Shown: positions 33,867 to 45,305, counted from the stretch's first letter. The stretch: 64,000 bases of DNA from Pyropia haitanensis (GCA_008729055.1 SDUX01000009.1:504806-568805), one strand, 5' to 3'. The notes: a model not told the origin generated them from the letters alone. A program made the numbers and translations.

Positions 33867-34281
33867 GGTGGACGACGCGGCGGCGGATAGCGGGGCGATG
33901 GTGCCTGTTTGTAATCTCGGAGGCCAGACCTGGGAGGCGGATTGTGGCTTCCATGGAGATGTGGCGGGGTCTACACAGGAACCCATTCCCGTGCATCAGA
34001 AAAAGATCCACATCGAACACCCAGTGGGTATTTATGGAATTGTCAAAGGCGTCGCTGACAGTGTGCGAGCTGTTGGCGCCGATCCGGATCATGCGTTGCC
34101 GCGGTGGCCTCGGGCGTCGTGGGGGTGGCGACTTGGTCGTGAGACGCCACCCGCCGCAACGGCCAGGTGCGCGGGTGCGACCCCTTCTTGGCCGGCAGGC
34201 TCTACGTCATTCTGCCTCCTCTGCAGCGGGGTGCCACCTGTTCGGAGCTGCTTCGATTCGGTCGTATCTGGGCACGCACCC
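33867..34281. other. Divergent promoter between DUF1499 and ribophorin I genes
   Basis: 415 bp separate the two start codons. Open frames on both strands run through it without domains. No motif is identified. Confidence 0.5.
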
Positions 34282-36643
34282 ATGGTCGACCGGCGGCCGT
34301 CCCGCGGGGCCCGTCGCCTGCGGTGCTGGGCGCGGCGCGTGGTCGCGCCGGTGGTGTGCGTTGCGGCAGTGGTGGCTCTTGGTCGCACCTCTGCCGTTGT
34401 CAATGCAGAGATTATCAACGTCAAGGTGACCCGCACAATTGTATGTCCATTGCTGGGGTACTGGCGGCGGCGCCCTGATTATGGCCACACTCCCCAGTCC
34501 TGGCAGGGCTGGCTGCCCTGGTGCTTGGCGGGTGGTGCCAGCCCCGTCCTCAGGCTGTGCGGTATCCAGCAAGGCGCGCCTCTGACTTTTCAGTGTGGCC
34601 CGCGGATTGCCTTTCACCTGTTGAGGTTCTTTGGCGCCCGTGTCGTTGTGGTGAACGCTTCCCGTGTTGATTGGTTTTGTGCCTGTTGGTCTGCGCACAC
34701 AGGACGTCACCTCCATCGCGGCCAAGCACGATGTGCGCGTCACGATGGAAAACACTGGCACGGCAACCGAACCGTCCTTCTTCTTGGCCTTTCCCGCTGG
34801 TGACGCTGTCGGGGACGTGGTCGTCACGAGGGGGAGCGGGGCGTCTGCAAAGCCGCTGGCGGTAATCCCCGTGGAGGCCGCCGACGGGCCCCGCGCCTCG
34901 GCAGCCGTGGCCGCCGCCACGGCCGCAGGGGCGACCGCGTACCATGTGTCCCTTCCCGGCGGTCTGGGTGCGGGCGCCACCGAGGCCCTCCGCGTGCGCT
35001 ACCTCATTGGTGACTCGCTGACGCCCGTGCCGGCAACCCTCCGCCAAGGCGAGTCGCAGTACGTTCGGTGGAGTGGCGCGGCGCGGTGGGTGTCCCCCTA
35101 CGCCACCCGCGAGGTCGTGACGACGGTGACCGTGCCGCCGTCGGGGCTGACCTCCACCCCCACCGAGCCGTCGCCCGTGTCCGTATCGGGCTCCAAAGTT
35201 ACCGCTGGCCCCTACATGGACGTCCCTGCGTATGGCGGTGCGTCGTTCCCGCCACTTCGGCTGCGGTTCCTGCTGAACCAGCCGATGGTCGTGGCGGACC
35301 GGTTTGTCAAGACCGTCACCGTCTCGCACACAAGCCCGACGCACGTGCGAGAGGCCTACTGGCTGTCCAACGCGGCGGCGACGCACGAGGGCCCCTGGTC
35401 CCGCCTGGACTACACACGCTCCCCCGGGGCCACTTCCCCCACCGCCCTGCACTCGACGTGGCTCCGCCTGCCTGCCGATGCGACAGACGTGCAGTACCGG
35501 GATCTCATTGGGAACGTCACCTCGTCGCGGCTGCGGCTGCCTCGGGCGTCGACCGCGTCGTCCACGGGCGGGCGACCGCTGATGCTGACGCTCCGCTACC
35601 CGATGCTGGGCGGGTGGAAGGACCACTTTTGGGTGGACTACACGCTGCCGGCAGCCACCATCGTCCGCACCTCTCCAACAGAGCCGTCCCGTCACTCCCT
35701 GGAGCTGCCGTCTTATGGATCGTCGTGGGCGACTGAGCTGCCCGTGCGGCACATGGAGCTCCGCGTGGCGCTCCCCGCGCTCGCCACCGTCATGGGTGTG
35801 TCCAGCCCCACTGGCGGGGGAGGCGGCGGCGCGGGCTGGGCCACCAGCCAGGACAGCACGCCCGGGACACTCTCGCCCGGCGGGCGCCCGACGATCGTCT
35901 TTCGCGCCGCGCACGTCGCGTCGGGCTCTCTTTCCACTGTGGTGCCTGGCGCGACGCCCACCGACAAAGTGGTCATCCACTACTTGTACGGCACGGGTGC
36001 GTTGCTGGCGGCGCCCGCGGCGGTGACGGCCGCCCTGGTCAGCGCCCTCATCGCACTGCTGGTGGCCCGCCGCACGCACCTGTCGTTGACGCCCCCGTCG
36101 GCCGGGGAGGTCGCCTTGGCCGCCACCACAAAGGCCAAGCTGGTGGCCGCGCGGGCGGCGGCAGGGGAGCTCGCGGCGGTGCTGCTGGGCATTGACGACC
36201 ACGTCTCCCGCGGCGCGTCGGCGCTCAGTCGGGACTGGGCGGCCGCCGCGGTGGCCGAGGTGGCCGCCCTGGACGCCGACGCCCGCCGCCGCGAGGCGGC
36301 GCTCGTCGACCTCGGCGCGCAGCTGGCCGCCGCCGCGTCGGGCGGGCGCAAGGCGCCAAAGCAGCCGCGGGACGGTGCCGCCGGCGACGCTGGCGGCCTC
36401 AGCGCCGCGTCGGACGCGGCCGCGGCGGCGCGAGCGGCGGCCGCGCGCATTGATGGGGTGGTGCGCAAGTGCGCGGCCAAGCGGGAGGCGCTCGCGCGCG
36501 CCGCCGCCCGCCGGCAGGGCGTGGACGTGGGGGAGGTAGACCCGACGGCGTTTGCCGAGGAGTGCAGGGACGTGGTGTTCCCGATTGTGGACGGGCTGAC
36601 GGGGGCCATCGACACGGCCGTGCGGGACATGCTCGACGGGTGA
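34282..36643 (+). CDS. OST1: Ribophorin I / OST1, oligosaccharyltransferase subunit
   Basis: Exon 1 is 34282-34440 and exon 2 is 34703-36643, with a 262-nt intron; 699 residues. Exon 1 encodes a cleavable ER signal (VVAPVVCVAAVVALGRTSAVVNA) and the mature start EIINVKVTRTI. The splice joins in phase to DVTSIAAKHDVRVTMENTG, as in other ribophorins. The lumenal domain has YLIGDSLTPVPATLRQGESQ, YVRWSG and PLMLTLRYPMLGGWKDHF. One membrane span lies near 35985-36060 (VVIHYLYGTGALLAAPAA then ALIALLVARR). An Ala-rich, probably helical cytosolic tail runs to DGLTGAIDTAVRDML. OST1 holds nascent chains for N-glycosylation next to the translocon. The gene converges on the next gene (204 bp between stops). 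Confidence 0.94.
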
Positions 36644-36847
36644 GGCGGGGTGGCGTTGTGGCTTGGGGAAAGGGGGGCTTGCACTTGTTTCCGCTCCTCC
36701 GTGTCGTCTCTCTCTTGTCGGTGCCGCCGTCGGCGTCACCGCGACCACTGCCCAGGCGCAGCACCCCGCCCGTCAGAGCGTAGATCGGGTTCATGGCGGC
36801 AACGGCCTCTCCCCTCCCCCCCTGCCCCGCAGGCGAGGACTCGTCCG

Positions 36848-38062
36848 TCAAAGAGACACCCCCTCCCACCGGCCGCCCTCGTTGGCGTACCGCGCCACCT
36901 CCCCCACCACCACCACCGCCGGGCTCCAGGCACCCCACCCCCCCCCCTTGCCACCCCCTCTGGGAATGCCGTCCTTGTCGTCTGCGGCAGCGGCGGGCGC
37001 GGGCGCACCCCCGGCCACCTCGGCGAGCGTCCCCCGCCACACGCGCCCCCCCCCGTCGCCCAGCACCGCCAGCGGCGTGGCGGCGTCCCGCCCGCCGTCT
37101 CGCACCAGCCGGTCGGCAATGGTAACCAGCTCGCGGGTGGCCATCAGCAAGACGAGCGTGTCGGCGCGCCCCAGCACCGGCCAGTCGAGGCGGTCCGGCG
37201 CGTGGCCCGACGCGACGGTAAAGCCGTCGCTGACGCCCTTGACGGTCAGCGGCACCCCCGCCGCCACCGCCGCGGCGGTCACCGAGCACACGCCCGGCAA
37301 CACGGTGACCGCCACGCCCGCGGCAGCGACGGCGGCCACCTCCTCGGCGGCGCGGCCAAACACGCCCGCGTCGCCCGCCTTTAGCCGCACCACCACCGCC
37401 CGACGGACGCCCACCCGGCTCGCCGTCGGCGCGTAGCCGGCGGTCGCCGCCGGCGGCGCGCGGACGATGGTGGCCTTGGCCGCCGCCGCGGCGAGCGCCG
37501 AAATGGCCGCCTGCGGGGTGGACGACGCCGCGCCGCCGCGCTTGCCAACGGGGATGAGCGTCGCGCCGGGGCGGACCAGTGGGAGTGCGTGGCGCGCGAG
37601 GTCGTCGTAGAGCACCACGTCCGCGTCGGCGAGCACCGCCGCCGCGCCGAGCGTGACGGTGGGGAGCGACACGCCCGCCGAGACGAGGTGGAGCGTCGGC
37701 GGCGTGGGGGGGGTCGTCCCGTCATCCGCCTCGTCTGTGGTCGCCCCCGTGGGGGGGCGAGGAGGAGCAGCAGGGGTGGCCTCGGTGGACGTGGGGGTCC
37801 GCGGCAGCCCCGGGGTGGGGCCGGGGGGGGGCGCCGTCCCGTCATCCTCACCGCCTGCCGTGGCGCTCGTGGGGGGGTGTGGGCGGCGGCAGCGGTGAAA
37901 GCGCCGTCGGTGAGGGTGGGCGGTACACCCGATGCAGGTTGAGGGGGGGTCGTCTCCATCCGCGGCGGCCACCACCGTGGCGCCCGCCGACGGCGGCGCC
38001 AGACGCGCGCCGCCGCGCCGGTCGGCGGCTCCGCTAACCGGCGGCAGAGCGCGGGCGCGCAT
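36848..38062 (-). CDS. Uroporphyrinogen-III C-methyltransferase-like protein (tetrapyrrole methylase fold), divergent motifs
   Basis: From Met 38062 the frame is open for 404 residues to the stop at 36848. The catalytic region reads LHLVSAGVSLPTVT, then ADADVVLYDDLARHALPLV, VGKRGG, VVVRLKAGDAGVFGRAAEE, VLPGVCSVTAAAVAAGVPLT and VASGH, with a C-terminal VVVVGEVARYANEG. This is the order of the SUMT family (siroheme/precorrin-2 synthesis, SAM-dependent). The usual P-loop-like GAGPGD near the start is replaced by SAGVSL, and LKGGDPFVFGRG is altered to LKAGDAGVFGRA. An alternative start at 38112 in another frame gives a better plastid transit peptide (MASFAAPHAARLSFPSP) and would need a frame change in the C/G-run-rich linker around 37740-37880. 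Activity is uncertain; a plastid location is likely. Confidence 0.75.
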   Translation of the reverse strand: MRARALPPVSGAADRRGGARLAPPSAGATVVAAADGDDPPSTCIGCTAHPHRRRFHRCRRPHPPTSATAGGEDDGTAPPPGPTPGLPRTPTSTEATPAAPPRPPTGATTDEADDGTTPPTPPTLHLVSAGVSLPTVTLGAAAVLADADVVLYDDLARHALPLVRPGATLIPVGKRGGAASSTPQAAISALAAAAAKATIVRAPPAATAGYAPTASRVGVRRAVVVRLKAGDAGVFGRAAEEVAAVAAAGVAVTVLPGVCSVTAAAVAAGVPLTVKGVSDGFTVASGHAPDRLDWPVLGRADTLVLLMATRELVTIADRLVRDGGRDAATPLAVLGDGGGRVWRGTLAEVAGGAPAPAAAADDKDGIPRGGGKGGGWGAWSPAVVVVGEVARYANEGGRWEGVSL

Positions 38063-38559
38063 GGCGATGGGAAGGAGAGTCGCGCAGCATGTGGCGCCGC
38101 AAAGGACGCCATGGCGTGACGGTAGTCGTGGCAAAGAGGGGGGGGGCGGGGTGGAAGGGGTGACAGGGGCGGAGTGGGAAGGCACAGTCGATGTGGGCGC
38201 CGTCCACGCCAGCAGAGGCGCACACCAAGGGCGGCCGAGCGGGAGGCGACCGCGACCGACGATGCAGGCGCCGTGACGATCCTGTCGCCCACGTGGCTGG
38301 GTTCCGCCAGCGTCCGTAATTGATCCAGCCTCATGTTCTTCAACTACATTTTGGTCACAACGTGGCCACCGTGACCGCTGCCGTGCGCCAGCGGGCTGTT
38401 GGCGCGGACGCCGGCGGCGTCGGATCCGCCCCGCTCGCGCCGCGCCAACGCCGCCACCCGCTTGTCCCTGGCAGCAGACCCCCCGCCCTCGCCCCGCCGC
38501 TGGACCGCTCCCCCCCCACACCGCCCGTCCCCCCCCTTCATCCCCCCATCCACCCAGCC
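38063..38559. other. Divergent promoter between methyltransferase and acidic-protein genes
   Basis: About 500 bp between the two start codons, containing C runs near the + strand ATG. Nothing else recognised. Confidence 0.5.
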
Positions 38560-38649
38560 ATGGCCACCGCCCTGGCCCGCCACCTGCCGCGCGCCCTCCG
38601 CGCTCTTCCCCACGGCGCGGTTGCGCCCCACGCCCCCGCCGTGGCGGGC

Positions 38650-38697
<48 letters not shown>

Positions 38698-39150
38698 CCC
38701 GCGGTGCGCGCGCTGGCCACCGCCCGCGCCGGCGGCGCTGCATTTGCGGCGTCCCCCCCCGCGGCGGCCGCCGCGACCGCCGCCGCTGCCCGCAGCAGCG
38801 GCGGCGCCCGCCCTCCCCTCCGCCCCATCACGGGCGGCCACGACGGCGACGACGACGGCGACGACGGCGACGACTTTGGGGATGAGGAGGAGGCGGAGGA
38901 GCCCCACCTGCTGGGTACCGCCACCCTCGACCACCTACGGTCGGCGTTTGCGTCGCGGGCGGTCGCGTCGGCGGCGGCCGCGTTTGCGGCGAGCCGCGCG
39001 GATGTGGACGGCGCGACGGCGGCGGCGGCGGCGCTGCGCTCGCTCGCCGCGGCGGCCGCGTCGCAGGCGACGGCGCACGCCGAGGTGCTCGAGTCGTACG
39101 GCCTGGGCGTGTACGAGGACCCGGCCGAGGCGGAGGAGCTCGCCGCGGCC

Positions 39151-39185
<35 letters not shown>

Positions 39186-39495
39186 CAAGGGCGGCGCCGC
39201 CACTGGGGAGGAGGGCGCCAACAACGATGACGAGGAGGAGGAGGAGGAGGAGGAGCCCGACACGGAGGTGGCCGACGCGCTCGCCGCCGCCGCGGCGCGC
39301 GAGCGCGACGTGGCCGCCGGCGATGGGCCCGACGCGTTTGGGCGGTGGAAGGCGGTGGCGGCAGAGGAGGGCCTCCACGACATGGCCGACTGGTTCCAGC
39401 AGTCGGCCGACGCGAGCGCGCGGCTGGCCAAGCTCCTCGACGCGGCGGCTGACGCGGAGGCCAAGGCCGTCGACGGGGCCGCCGACGCGGAGTAG
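38560..39495 (+). CDS. Acidic Ala-rich protein, probable organelle targeting, function unknown
   Basis: 311 residues from ATG 38560. The first 60 residues (MATALARHLPRALRALPHG.., then a poly-Ala tract coded by GCC repeats at 38661-38696) look like a mitochondrial or plastid targeting peptide. An Asp-rich stretch (GGHDGDDDGDDGDDFGDEEE) comes next, then Ala-rich helices broken by DADADADA and an EEEEEEEE run. The C-terminal part (FGRWKAVAAEEGLHDMADWFQQSADAS) is more complex and likely the conserved part. I do not recognise a family. The frame is uninterrupted despite simple repeats. Confidence 0.6.
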
Positions 39496-41660
39496 GCGGC
39501 GTAGCTCGAGGGTAGGGGGGGGGGGGGGGATGCGTGGGGGGGAGGGAGGAGGGGCGGAAAGCGGATGGTGCCTGTTGTCGGGCGTCTCGGCCAGCGGGGT
39601 GCATCGATGAGGAGCGCGGGGAGGCTTTGGGGAGGGGTGGGGGTAAGCTGCGGGAGGGCAAGTGGCCATGGCATTCTTTTTTGGAGGGTGGGGAGGGGTG
39701 CGGTGCCGAGCGCTGGCAGCAGGGCGGGGGTGTAAGGTGTAGGGTGTGCTGCCACCGCTGCCGGCGGGCACCTTGTGTTTTGTGTACCCCGTCCTGCTTA
39801 CGTAGGGACAGTGAGGGCAGGGAAGACGTGCGCGCCCGTGTCGGCGGCGCGGCGCCGCCCGCGACGGCAGAGCGGCACGTGCCCGCGCTGCCGTGTCGCT
39901 ACCCTGTCGCCGCCCGCCCCCCCCCGTCCCCCCACTCCAAACCAACCGCGGTGTCGCCGCCGCCGCCGCCGTTCTACCGAGCCACCCGCGCTCTCCCGCG
40001 TTGCGTGCTCCCTCCCCCGCCTTGCGCCGCACGTCGCCACCCCCGTAGAGTTTCCGCAGTGCCGCCGCTGCTCCTGCTGCCTGTAGCCGTCAGCTCCTGC
40101 CCCTCCCCTGCCGACCGGGTGGGCGTACGGCGGCTGGGGGGCCTGAAGGGCGCGCTCTGCCGAAACACAGCCCGCACGCTCGGCCGACCCCGTCGCTTCC
40201 CCCCCATTCCCCGGCGGGCGCCTCCGCCCTTGGCCAGCCATGCTGCAGCCTGACGCCGCGGCGGGAGCGACCGCGGCTGCGGCCGCTGTCGTGGCCGCGG
40301 CACGCGTGAACAGACCCATGACGTGAAGGCCTTCTGTGGGGCCGCCGCTGGTGCCGCGGCAGCTCCCAGCGGCGACATCTGGGCTGCCCAGGGGGGGGGG
40401 AACTGCCACCAGGACACCGGCGCCGCGGTGTTGGCGGTGGCGACCGCCCCAAGTACCGCACAGGCACGGCAGGCGGTGGACGGTCGGCGGTGGCCCCGGC
40501 GCAGCCAGTCACCCCAGCCGTGATCGGGAAGCACGGTGGGGGCGGCGACGGGACGCGCGGGCGGCCGTCCCGCCCCGGCTCCCACATTCTCCGATCGCCC
40601 GCCAATGAGGCCGCCGGCGCCGGAGCCGGCGCAGCCACCGTCGCCACCGCGACCGCCGCCACCACCACCACCGCCGCCACCGCAACCGCTATTCTCCACA
40701 CCGCCGCGTTGGGCCAGCCTCGGCGATGACGCGGGAAGTTACCAGCGGCTGCCTCGAGTTCCAGGGCGCGCGGTAGGGGCAAGGGCATGGCGGGAGACAC
40801 CGTACAGTGGGGCGGGTGGCGTCGTCGTCGTGGTCCGCACCCGCCGTGCGCCCAACGGGCGGTGGGGGCACGCCACACAAAAGGGAAGGGCAAGCGGGAG
40901 ACATGGGAGAGGGAGGGAACGGGGAGAGGCGGAGTGGCGGGGCGACGAGCCGGAGGAGAGCTGTAGGGTGGGGGGCGAGCGGCGGAGGGGGGAGGCGGCC
41001 GGAGATGGGCGCCGCTGGCGACCTCCGCCCCCAGGGGCTCCGCTGGCCCCCCGGCTGCGCACGAGCCGTCCCGCCACCCATCGCTCCGTGGCCCGCGCTC
41101 GGGAAAGACGACGCACGGCCGACGCCACGAGCCGCTGCCACGGGAGATGGGGGTGTGCGTGTGGCCAAGACAGGTGAGCAGCCGATCAGAGGACGACGCT
41201 GTCCCATCTCCTCACCGCCCGCTGCTTCGTTGGCGCCGTGGGCCGCTTCGTGGCGGCTAGCGCCTGCGGCCATGCCGCCGCCGCCTCCACGTCTACGAGT
41301 GCGACAGCTGGATCGGCTGACGAGACGGTGCCGACCCCGAGCGGGAGAAAAAGGCCCCTGAAAGCGTCAGCGCCGACCGCAGCGCCGCGACCCACGCGGT
41401 CAGCAACAACAACAAACAAAACAAGAAGAAGCGGACGGTAAAAGAAAACAAACAATCCCACAGTCTGGAAGCGTCCCCCCCCATCCCACTCCCCCCCCCC
41501 TACTCCCCCTCCCAACCAACCAGCAAACAAAGGCAGATGCGGGAGCTGGAAAAGAGCAGAGCCGGGGAGGAGGGGAAGCGGGGTCAGGCCTTTCCTCCCC
41601 CACCCCCCCCATCACCGCCCCCCCCCCCTGCACCACCACCGCCCACCCCGGCACGTGCAC
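39496..41660. other. Intergenic, GC-rich, no supported gene
   Basis: More than 2 kb with overlapping long frames on both strands whose products are compositionally biased. G or C runs occur at 39519-39528 and 41480-41640. A + strand patch near 41400-41455 is A-rich. The 3' exon(s) of the NET-domain gene on the minus strand may lie in 41180-41600, but I could not place them. Confidence 0.45.
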
Positions 41661-42626
41661 CTGCGCCTGGAAGCGGCGCTGCACCTTGACCTTGGCCGTA
41701 ATCGGCTCGCCCAGCTCCCGCTCCTCCCGCGCCGCCGCCGCCTCCTTGCGTGCCACCGCCGACCGCAGCGCCGCGACGCGGGCGGCCTCCTCCTCCAGCG
41801 GCCGGCAGCCCGCCAAGTGGTCCACCATCGCAACCAGCACCGCGTCGTCGAGCGAGCCGATATCCAGCGTCACGTCCGCCGCGGCGGCGAGGTCGCCCCG
41901 CCCCGTCGCGCGCGCGACGAGGCGGATGAGGCCGCGCATGCGGGCGGGCGGCAGCGCCGCGACGCCCGCGGCGAGCGCCGCCTGCGCCGCCGCGTCGAGG
42001 CGCGGCGCGGCCGCCGCGGCGGTGCGCGCCGCGAGGCGCGCCTCGGCCGCGTCGAGCGCGAGGCGCGCCATGACCGCCCGCCGGCCGGCGCCGGTGACGT
42101 AGCGGCAGAGGGGGATGCGGGCGGGCACAAACGGCACGTGGCCCATGGCCTGGTCAAAGTCGTCGGCGAGGCGGCGGAGCTCCCGCCGCTCCGCCACCGT
42201 CGTCGTCGGCAGCGTCGACGGCGGCGGCGGTGGCGACGATGACGACGACGACGGCGGCGGCGGCGGTGGAGGCGGTGGTGGGCTGGCGCCCTTGCCGGCG
42301 GCGGCAGCGTCTGCCGCCGCCGCCGCGGCTGGTGCGGCCGCCGTCGGGAGCCCCCACAGGCGCAGCAGCGCGGCGTGGACGGCCCCCACAAACGCGTCCA
42401 CATCAAACGGCCACGCCTGGCGGCTCCAGCCCGCCGCGCCCACCGGCGGCGGCCGCGCGTACGCGTGCTCGTCCAGCCGCCGTGCAATGACGTCGAGTGC
42501 CGCCGCCGCGGCGGGCGGCGTGCCGCTATCGGCGAGGAGCTTGGCGAGGAGCATGGACGCGTAGCGGCGGGCCTTGCGGCCCGCCTTGAGCTCCCCGGTA
42601 TCCTCGCCAGGGGGGGGGCGGTGCGA

Positions 42627-42671
<45 letters not shown>

Positions 42672-43102
42672 GGCTGTGGCCGCCGCCGCCGCGGCGGGGG
42701 TGGCCGCGGCACCGGCAACGCCGGCGGCAGCGGGGGTGGCTGCAGTGGCGGCGGGGGTGGCGGCGGCGGCGGGGGGGAGGTGGCGCCCGCCGCCGCGGCG
42801 GCCGCCCCCCCCGCCCCCCGCGCGCCGACCGGCGCGGCCGCCGTGGCGGCGGCCGCCGCGATCGGGTACTTGGCAACGACCGCCGCGAGCGCGTCGGCGA
42901 GCGTAGCGGGGGTGCCGCCGGCGGCGGCGGCGGAGGCGGCGGCAGCGGCGGCGGCGGAGGGGGAGGGGGAGGGGGAGGGGGGGGGGGGGGGGAGCGGGGG
43001 GGAGGGGGGAGGCGCCCGGGTGGCCGCGGGGGGGGAGGTCCCCGCCCGCTTGGCAATGGCGCCGCGCAGGGGCGGGCGGCGGGGCGTGGCCGAGTCGGGC
43101 AT
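41661..43102 (-). CDS. NET-domain (BET/GTE-like) chromatin protein, frame-broken, 3' end uncertain
   Basis: The likely start at 43102 (MPDSATPRRPPLRGAIAKRAG) leads into Pro/Ser/Ala-rich sequence. After C runs near 42608-42620 and a CGG tract, a coherent frame continues from about 42600: GELKAGRKARRYASMLLAKLL, WPFDVDAFVGAVHAALLRLWG, RELRRLADDFDQAM, then an extra-terminal (NET) domain with ALPPARMRGLIRLVARATG, TLDIGSLDDAVLVAMVDHL. NET domains of BET/GTE proteins bind short linear motifs of chromatin regulators. A normal bromodomain (PMDL, YN motifs) is not visible; the WPFDVDAF segment may be a remnant. After QRRFQAQ a donor (GTGCAC at 41660) suggests another exon; otherwise the frame runs to a stop at 41400 through implausible sequence. 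Confidence 0.55.
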
Positions 43103-43912
43103 GGCGGCGCCCGCGGCGGGGGTAGGGGGGATGGGGTGGTGGGGAGGGGAGGGGGAGCGGGAGGAAGGGTGCCAGGGGGGGTCACGCGTCCACCCTGACA
43201 GGCACGGGGGGAGGAGCAGCCCCTGCTGGTGCTGGTCAAGGAGGGGGGGAGGGACGGACTGGGGCAGCCGCGGCGAGTGCAGCGGCGGGGCGGTGCTGCC
43301 ACCAGCAGGGCGGCTGGGAGGCCCGCGGCGGTGGCGGCAGGGGAGTGCACGCCGGGCAGACGCGGGCGGCGGCACCGCACCGCCGCGGGAGCGACGCGAC
43401 CGGCCCGCCCGCCCGCCCGCCCGCCCGGCAGAGCCCACGCTGCCGTTGCCGGCCGCGGCCGCCCCCGCCAGCATCGTCTGGCGCGCGCGCGCACCGGCCG
43501 CCGGCGCTCCTCTCTCTGTTTTCCCCACACAGGACCATACGAAATTGGCCCAACATGACTTGGAATCGATCGGCGTGGCCGCCAGCTAACAACGCTGGCG
43601 GGCCGACCAGGCGGCGAGTGTCAGCCCTCTGCAGACGACATTGTTGCCCGATTTCAGAGTTAAGTACGTACGATCTGGGTCGTTGACCGCGCTAATCGGC
43701 TGCGATCGCACGCAAGACCAAACTGCGCCGTGATCCGTGACCGCCAGCGCCCACTCGCCGGTGCCCCCCCACCGCGCGCGTGCCCTGCCCGCCCATCGCC
43801 GCGCCGCCGTCCCTCCCCACCCCCCCCGCGTCGGCCCGCCGGGTCGGCGGCGCGGCGCGGCCGCCTCCCGCCGCCGTCCCCCCCCCCCCCGCCCCCTGCG
43901 CGCGTCGCCACG
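43103..43912. other. Divergent region between NET and SET genes
   Basis: GC-rich with G runs on the left, a lower-GC patch around 43520-43720, and C runs before the ATG at 43913. No gene supported. Confidence 0.45.
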
Positions 43913-44315
43913 ATGGACCCCCCCCCCGACGCCCTCACCCGCCTCCACGCCTGGCTCGACGCGCAAGCCCGGCGTCACCCGCCGCGTCGCCACCGCCGGC
44001 GGCCGCCTGCACCGCACGCTCGTGCGGGTGGCCGCCCCCCCCCCTCCCGGCGGCGGCGGCGGCGGCGGCGGCGGAGGCGGCGGCCGCGGCGGCGGCGGCA
44101 AAGGCAACGGCAGCGGTTGCGGCTCGGCAGCGGCGGCGCTGCGCGACGCCTTCCTCTACGCCCACGCGGTGGTGGACGCGCGGCCGTTCCGGCTGCTGCT
44201 GCGGGGCGGCGCCGGCCTGGCGCTGGTGCCGCTGGCGGATATGGGCGACCACGCGCCCGGGCCGGGCGCGGCGGCCAAGGTGATCGAGCCGGGCAGCGGG
44301 GCGTTCCGGCTGGTC

Positions 44316-44386
<71 letters not shown>

Positions 44387-45102
44387 CCTCCCGCCGCCGC
44401 CGCCGTCGCCGCCGCCGCCGCCCCTCCCGCCGCCGTCGCAGCCGCCGCCGCCACCGTCGGCGGCGGCGCTCGACTATGGGGGGCTGGACAACCTGCAGCT
44501 GCTCCTCTTTTACGTCTTTTGCGTCGCGGACAACCCCGCGGACGCGGTCGAGGTGGATCTGGACGTGGCCGCCGCCACCGCCGGCGACGACGCGGCGACG
44601 GCGACGACAAAGCAGATCCTCCTCGCGGCGGCGCCAGGGCTCGGCGCCGACCACGCGCTCGCGCTGCATCTGCCGCCGCCGTCGCCGCCGCCGCTGTCGC
44701 CGCCGGCTGCCGGTGGCGCGCCGCGGCCGTCGCCGGTCGGTGGTGCGGCACGCGCCCCCGCGGCGGCCGACCCCGCCCCTCCCCCCGACTCACCCCCCCC
44801 CCCCGCCTCCCCCCCCCCCCCTCCTACCTCCCCCCCGGCCTGCTGCCGTCGTTGCGCCTGCTGCACGCGCCCGCCGCGGCGCTCGCGGGGGTGACCGTCG
44901 CGAGCGCGGGCGGCCGCTTCGCGGCGCCCGCGGCGGACGCGGCCGTGGAGGGGCGGCTGTCGGCGCGCTCGACGCGCAGCTGGCGGCGCTCGCGGCGGGG
45001 CTGCCCGCGGCGCCGCCGGCGGCGGCGCCGGCGGACCCCCCCACCAGGGGCGGTGCGCGGGGGGGGGGGGCGAGGGAGGCCGCGACGGCGATGGCGACGG
45101 CG

Positions 45103-45173
<71 letters not shown>

Positions 45174-45305
45174 TGGCTGCCCGCCGCCGCGGGCGTGTAC
45201 GTGGCGGGCCTGCGGCGGATCCTCGACGGCGCCCGCGCCGAGCTGCGCGCGCTCGCGTCGGCAGCCGCCGCGCGGGGCGCCGCGGTCGGCGGCGGCGGCG
45301 GCTGA
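43913..45305 (+). CDS. SET-domain methyltransferase of the Rubisco-LSMT/SETD type, frame-broken
   Basis: The start MDPPPDALTRLHAWLDAQ is typical of the LSMT N-terminus. A second frame continues with GVTRRVATAGGRLHRTLVRV, DAFLYAHAVVDARPFRLLL, LVPLADMGDH (the conserved LxPxxDMxNH motif) and YGGLDNLQLLLFYVFCVADN. The substrate-binding domain begins in another frame at about 44820 (YLPPGLLPSLRLLHAPAAAL). Further frame changes lead to LDAQLAALAAGL and the end GVYVAGLRRILDGARAELRAL before TGA 45303-45305. Shifts coincide with C runs at 44799-44838, CGG tracts (44318-44390 and 45095-45175) and two places without long runs (near 43965 and 44960). Such enzymes methylate lysines or histidines of plastid or cytosolic proteins; the substrate is unknown. 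A decayed copy cannot be excluded. Confidence 0.6.

Noticed and set aside
34550..36748. 732-codon open frame on minus strand opposite ribophorin I
   Set aside because: Antisense to a clearly conserved gene; no domain; GC-driven.
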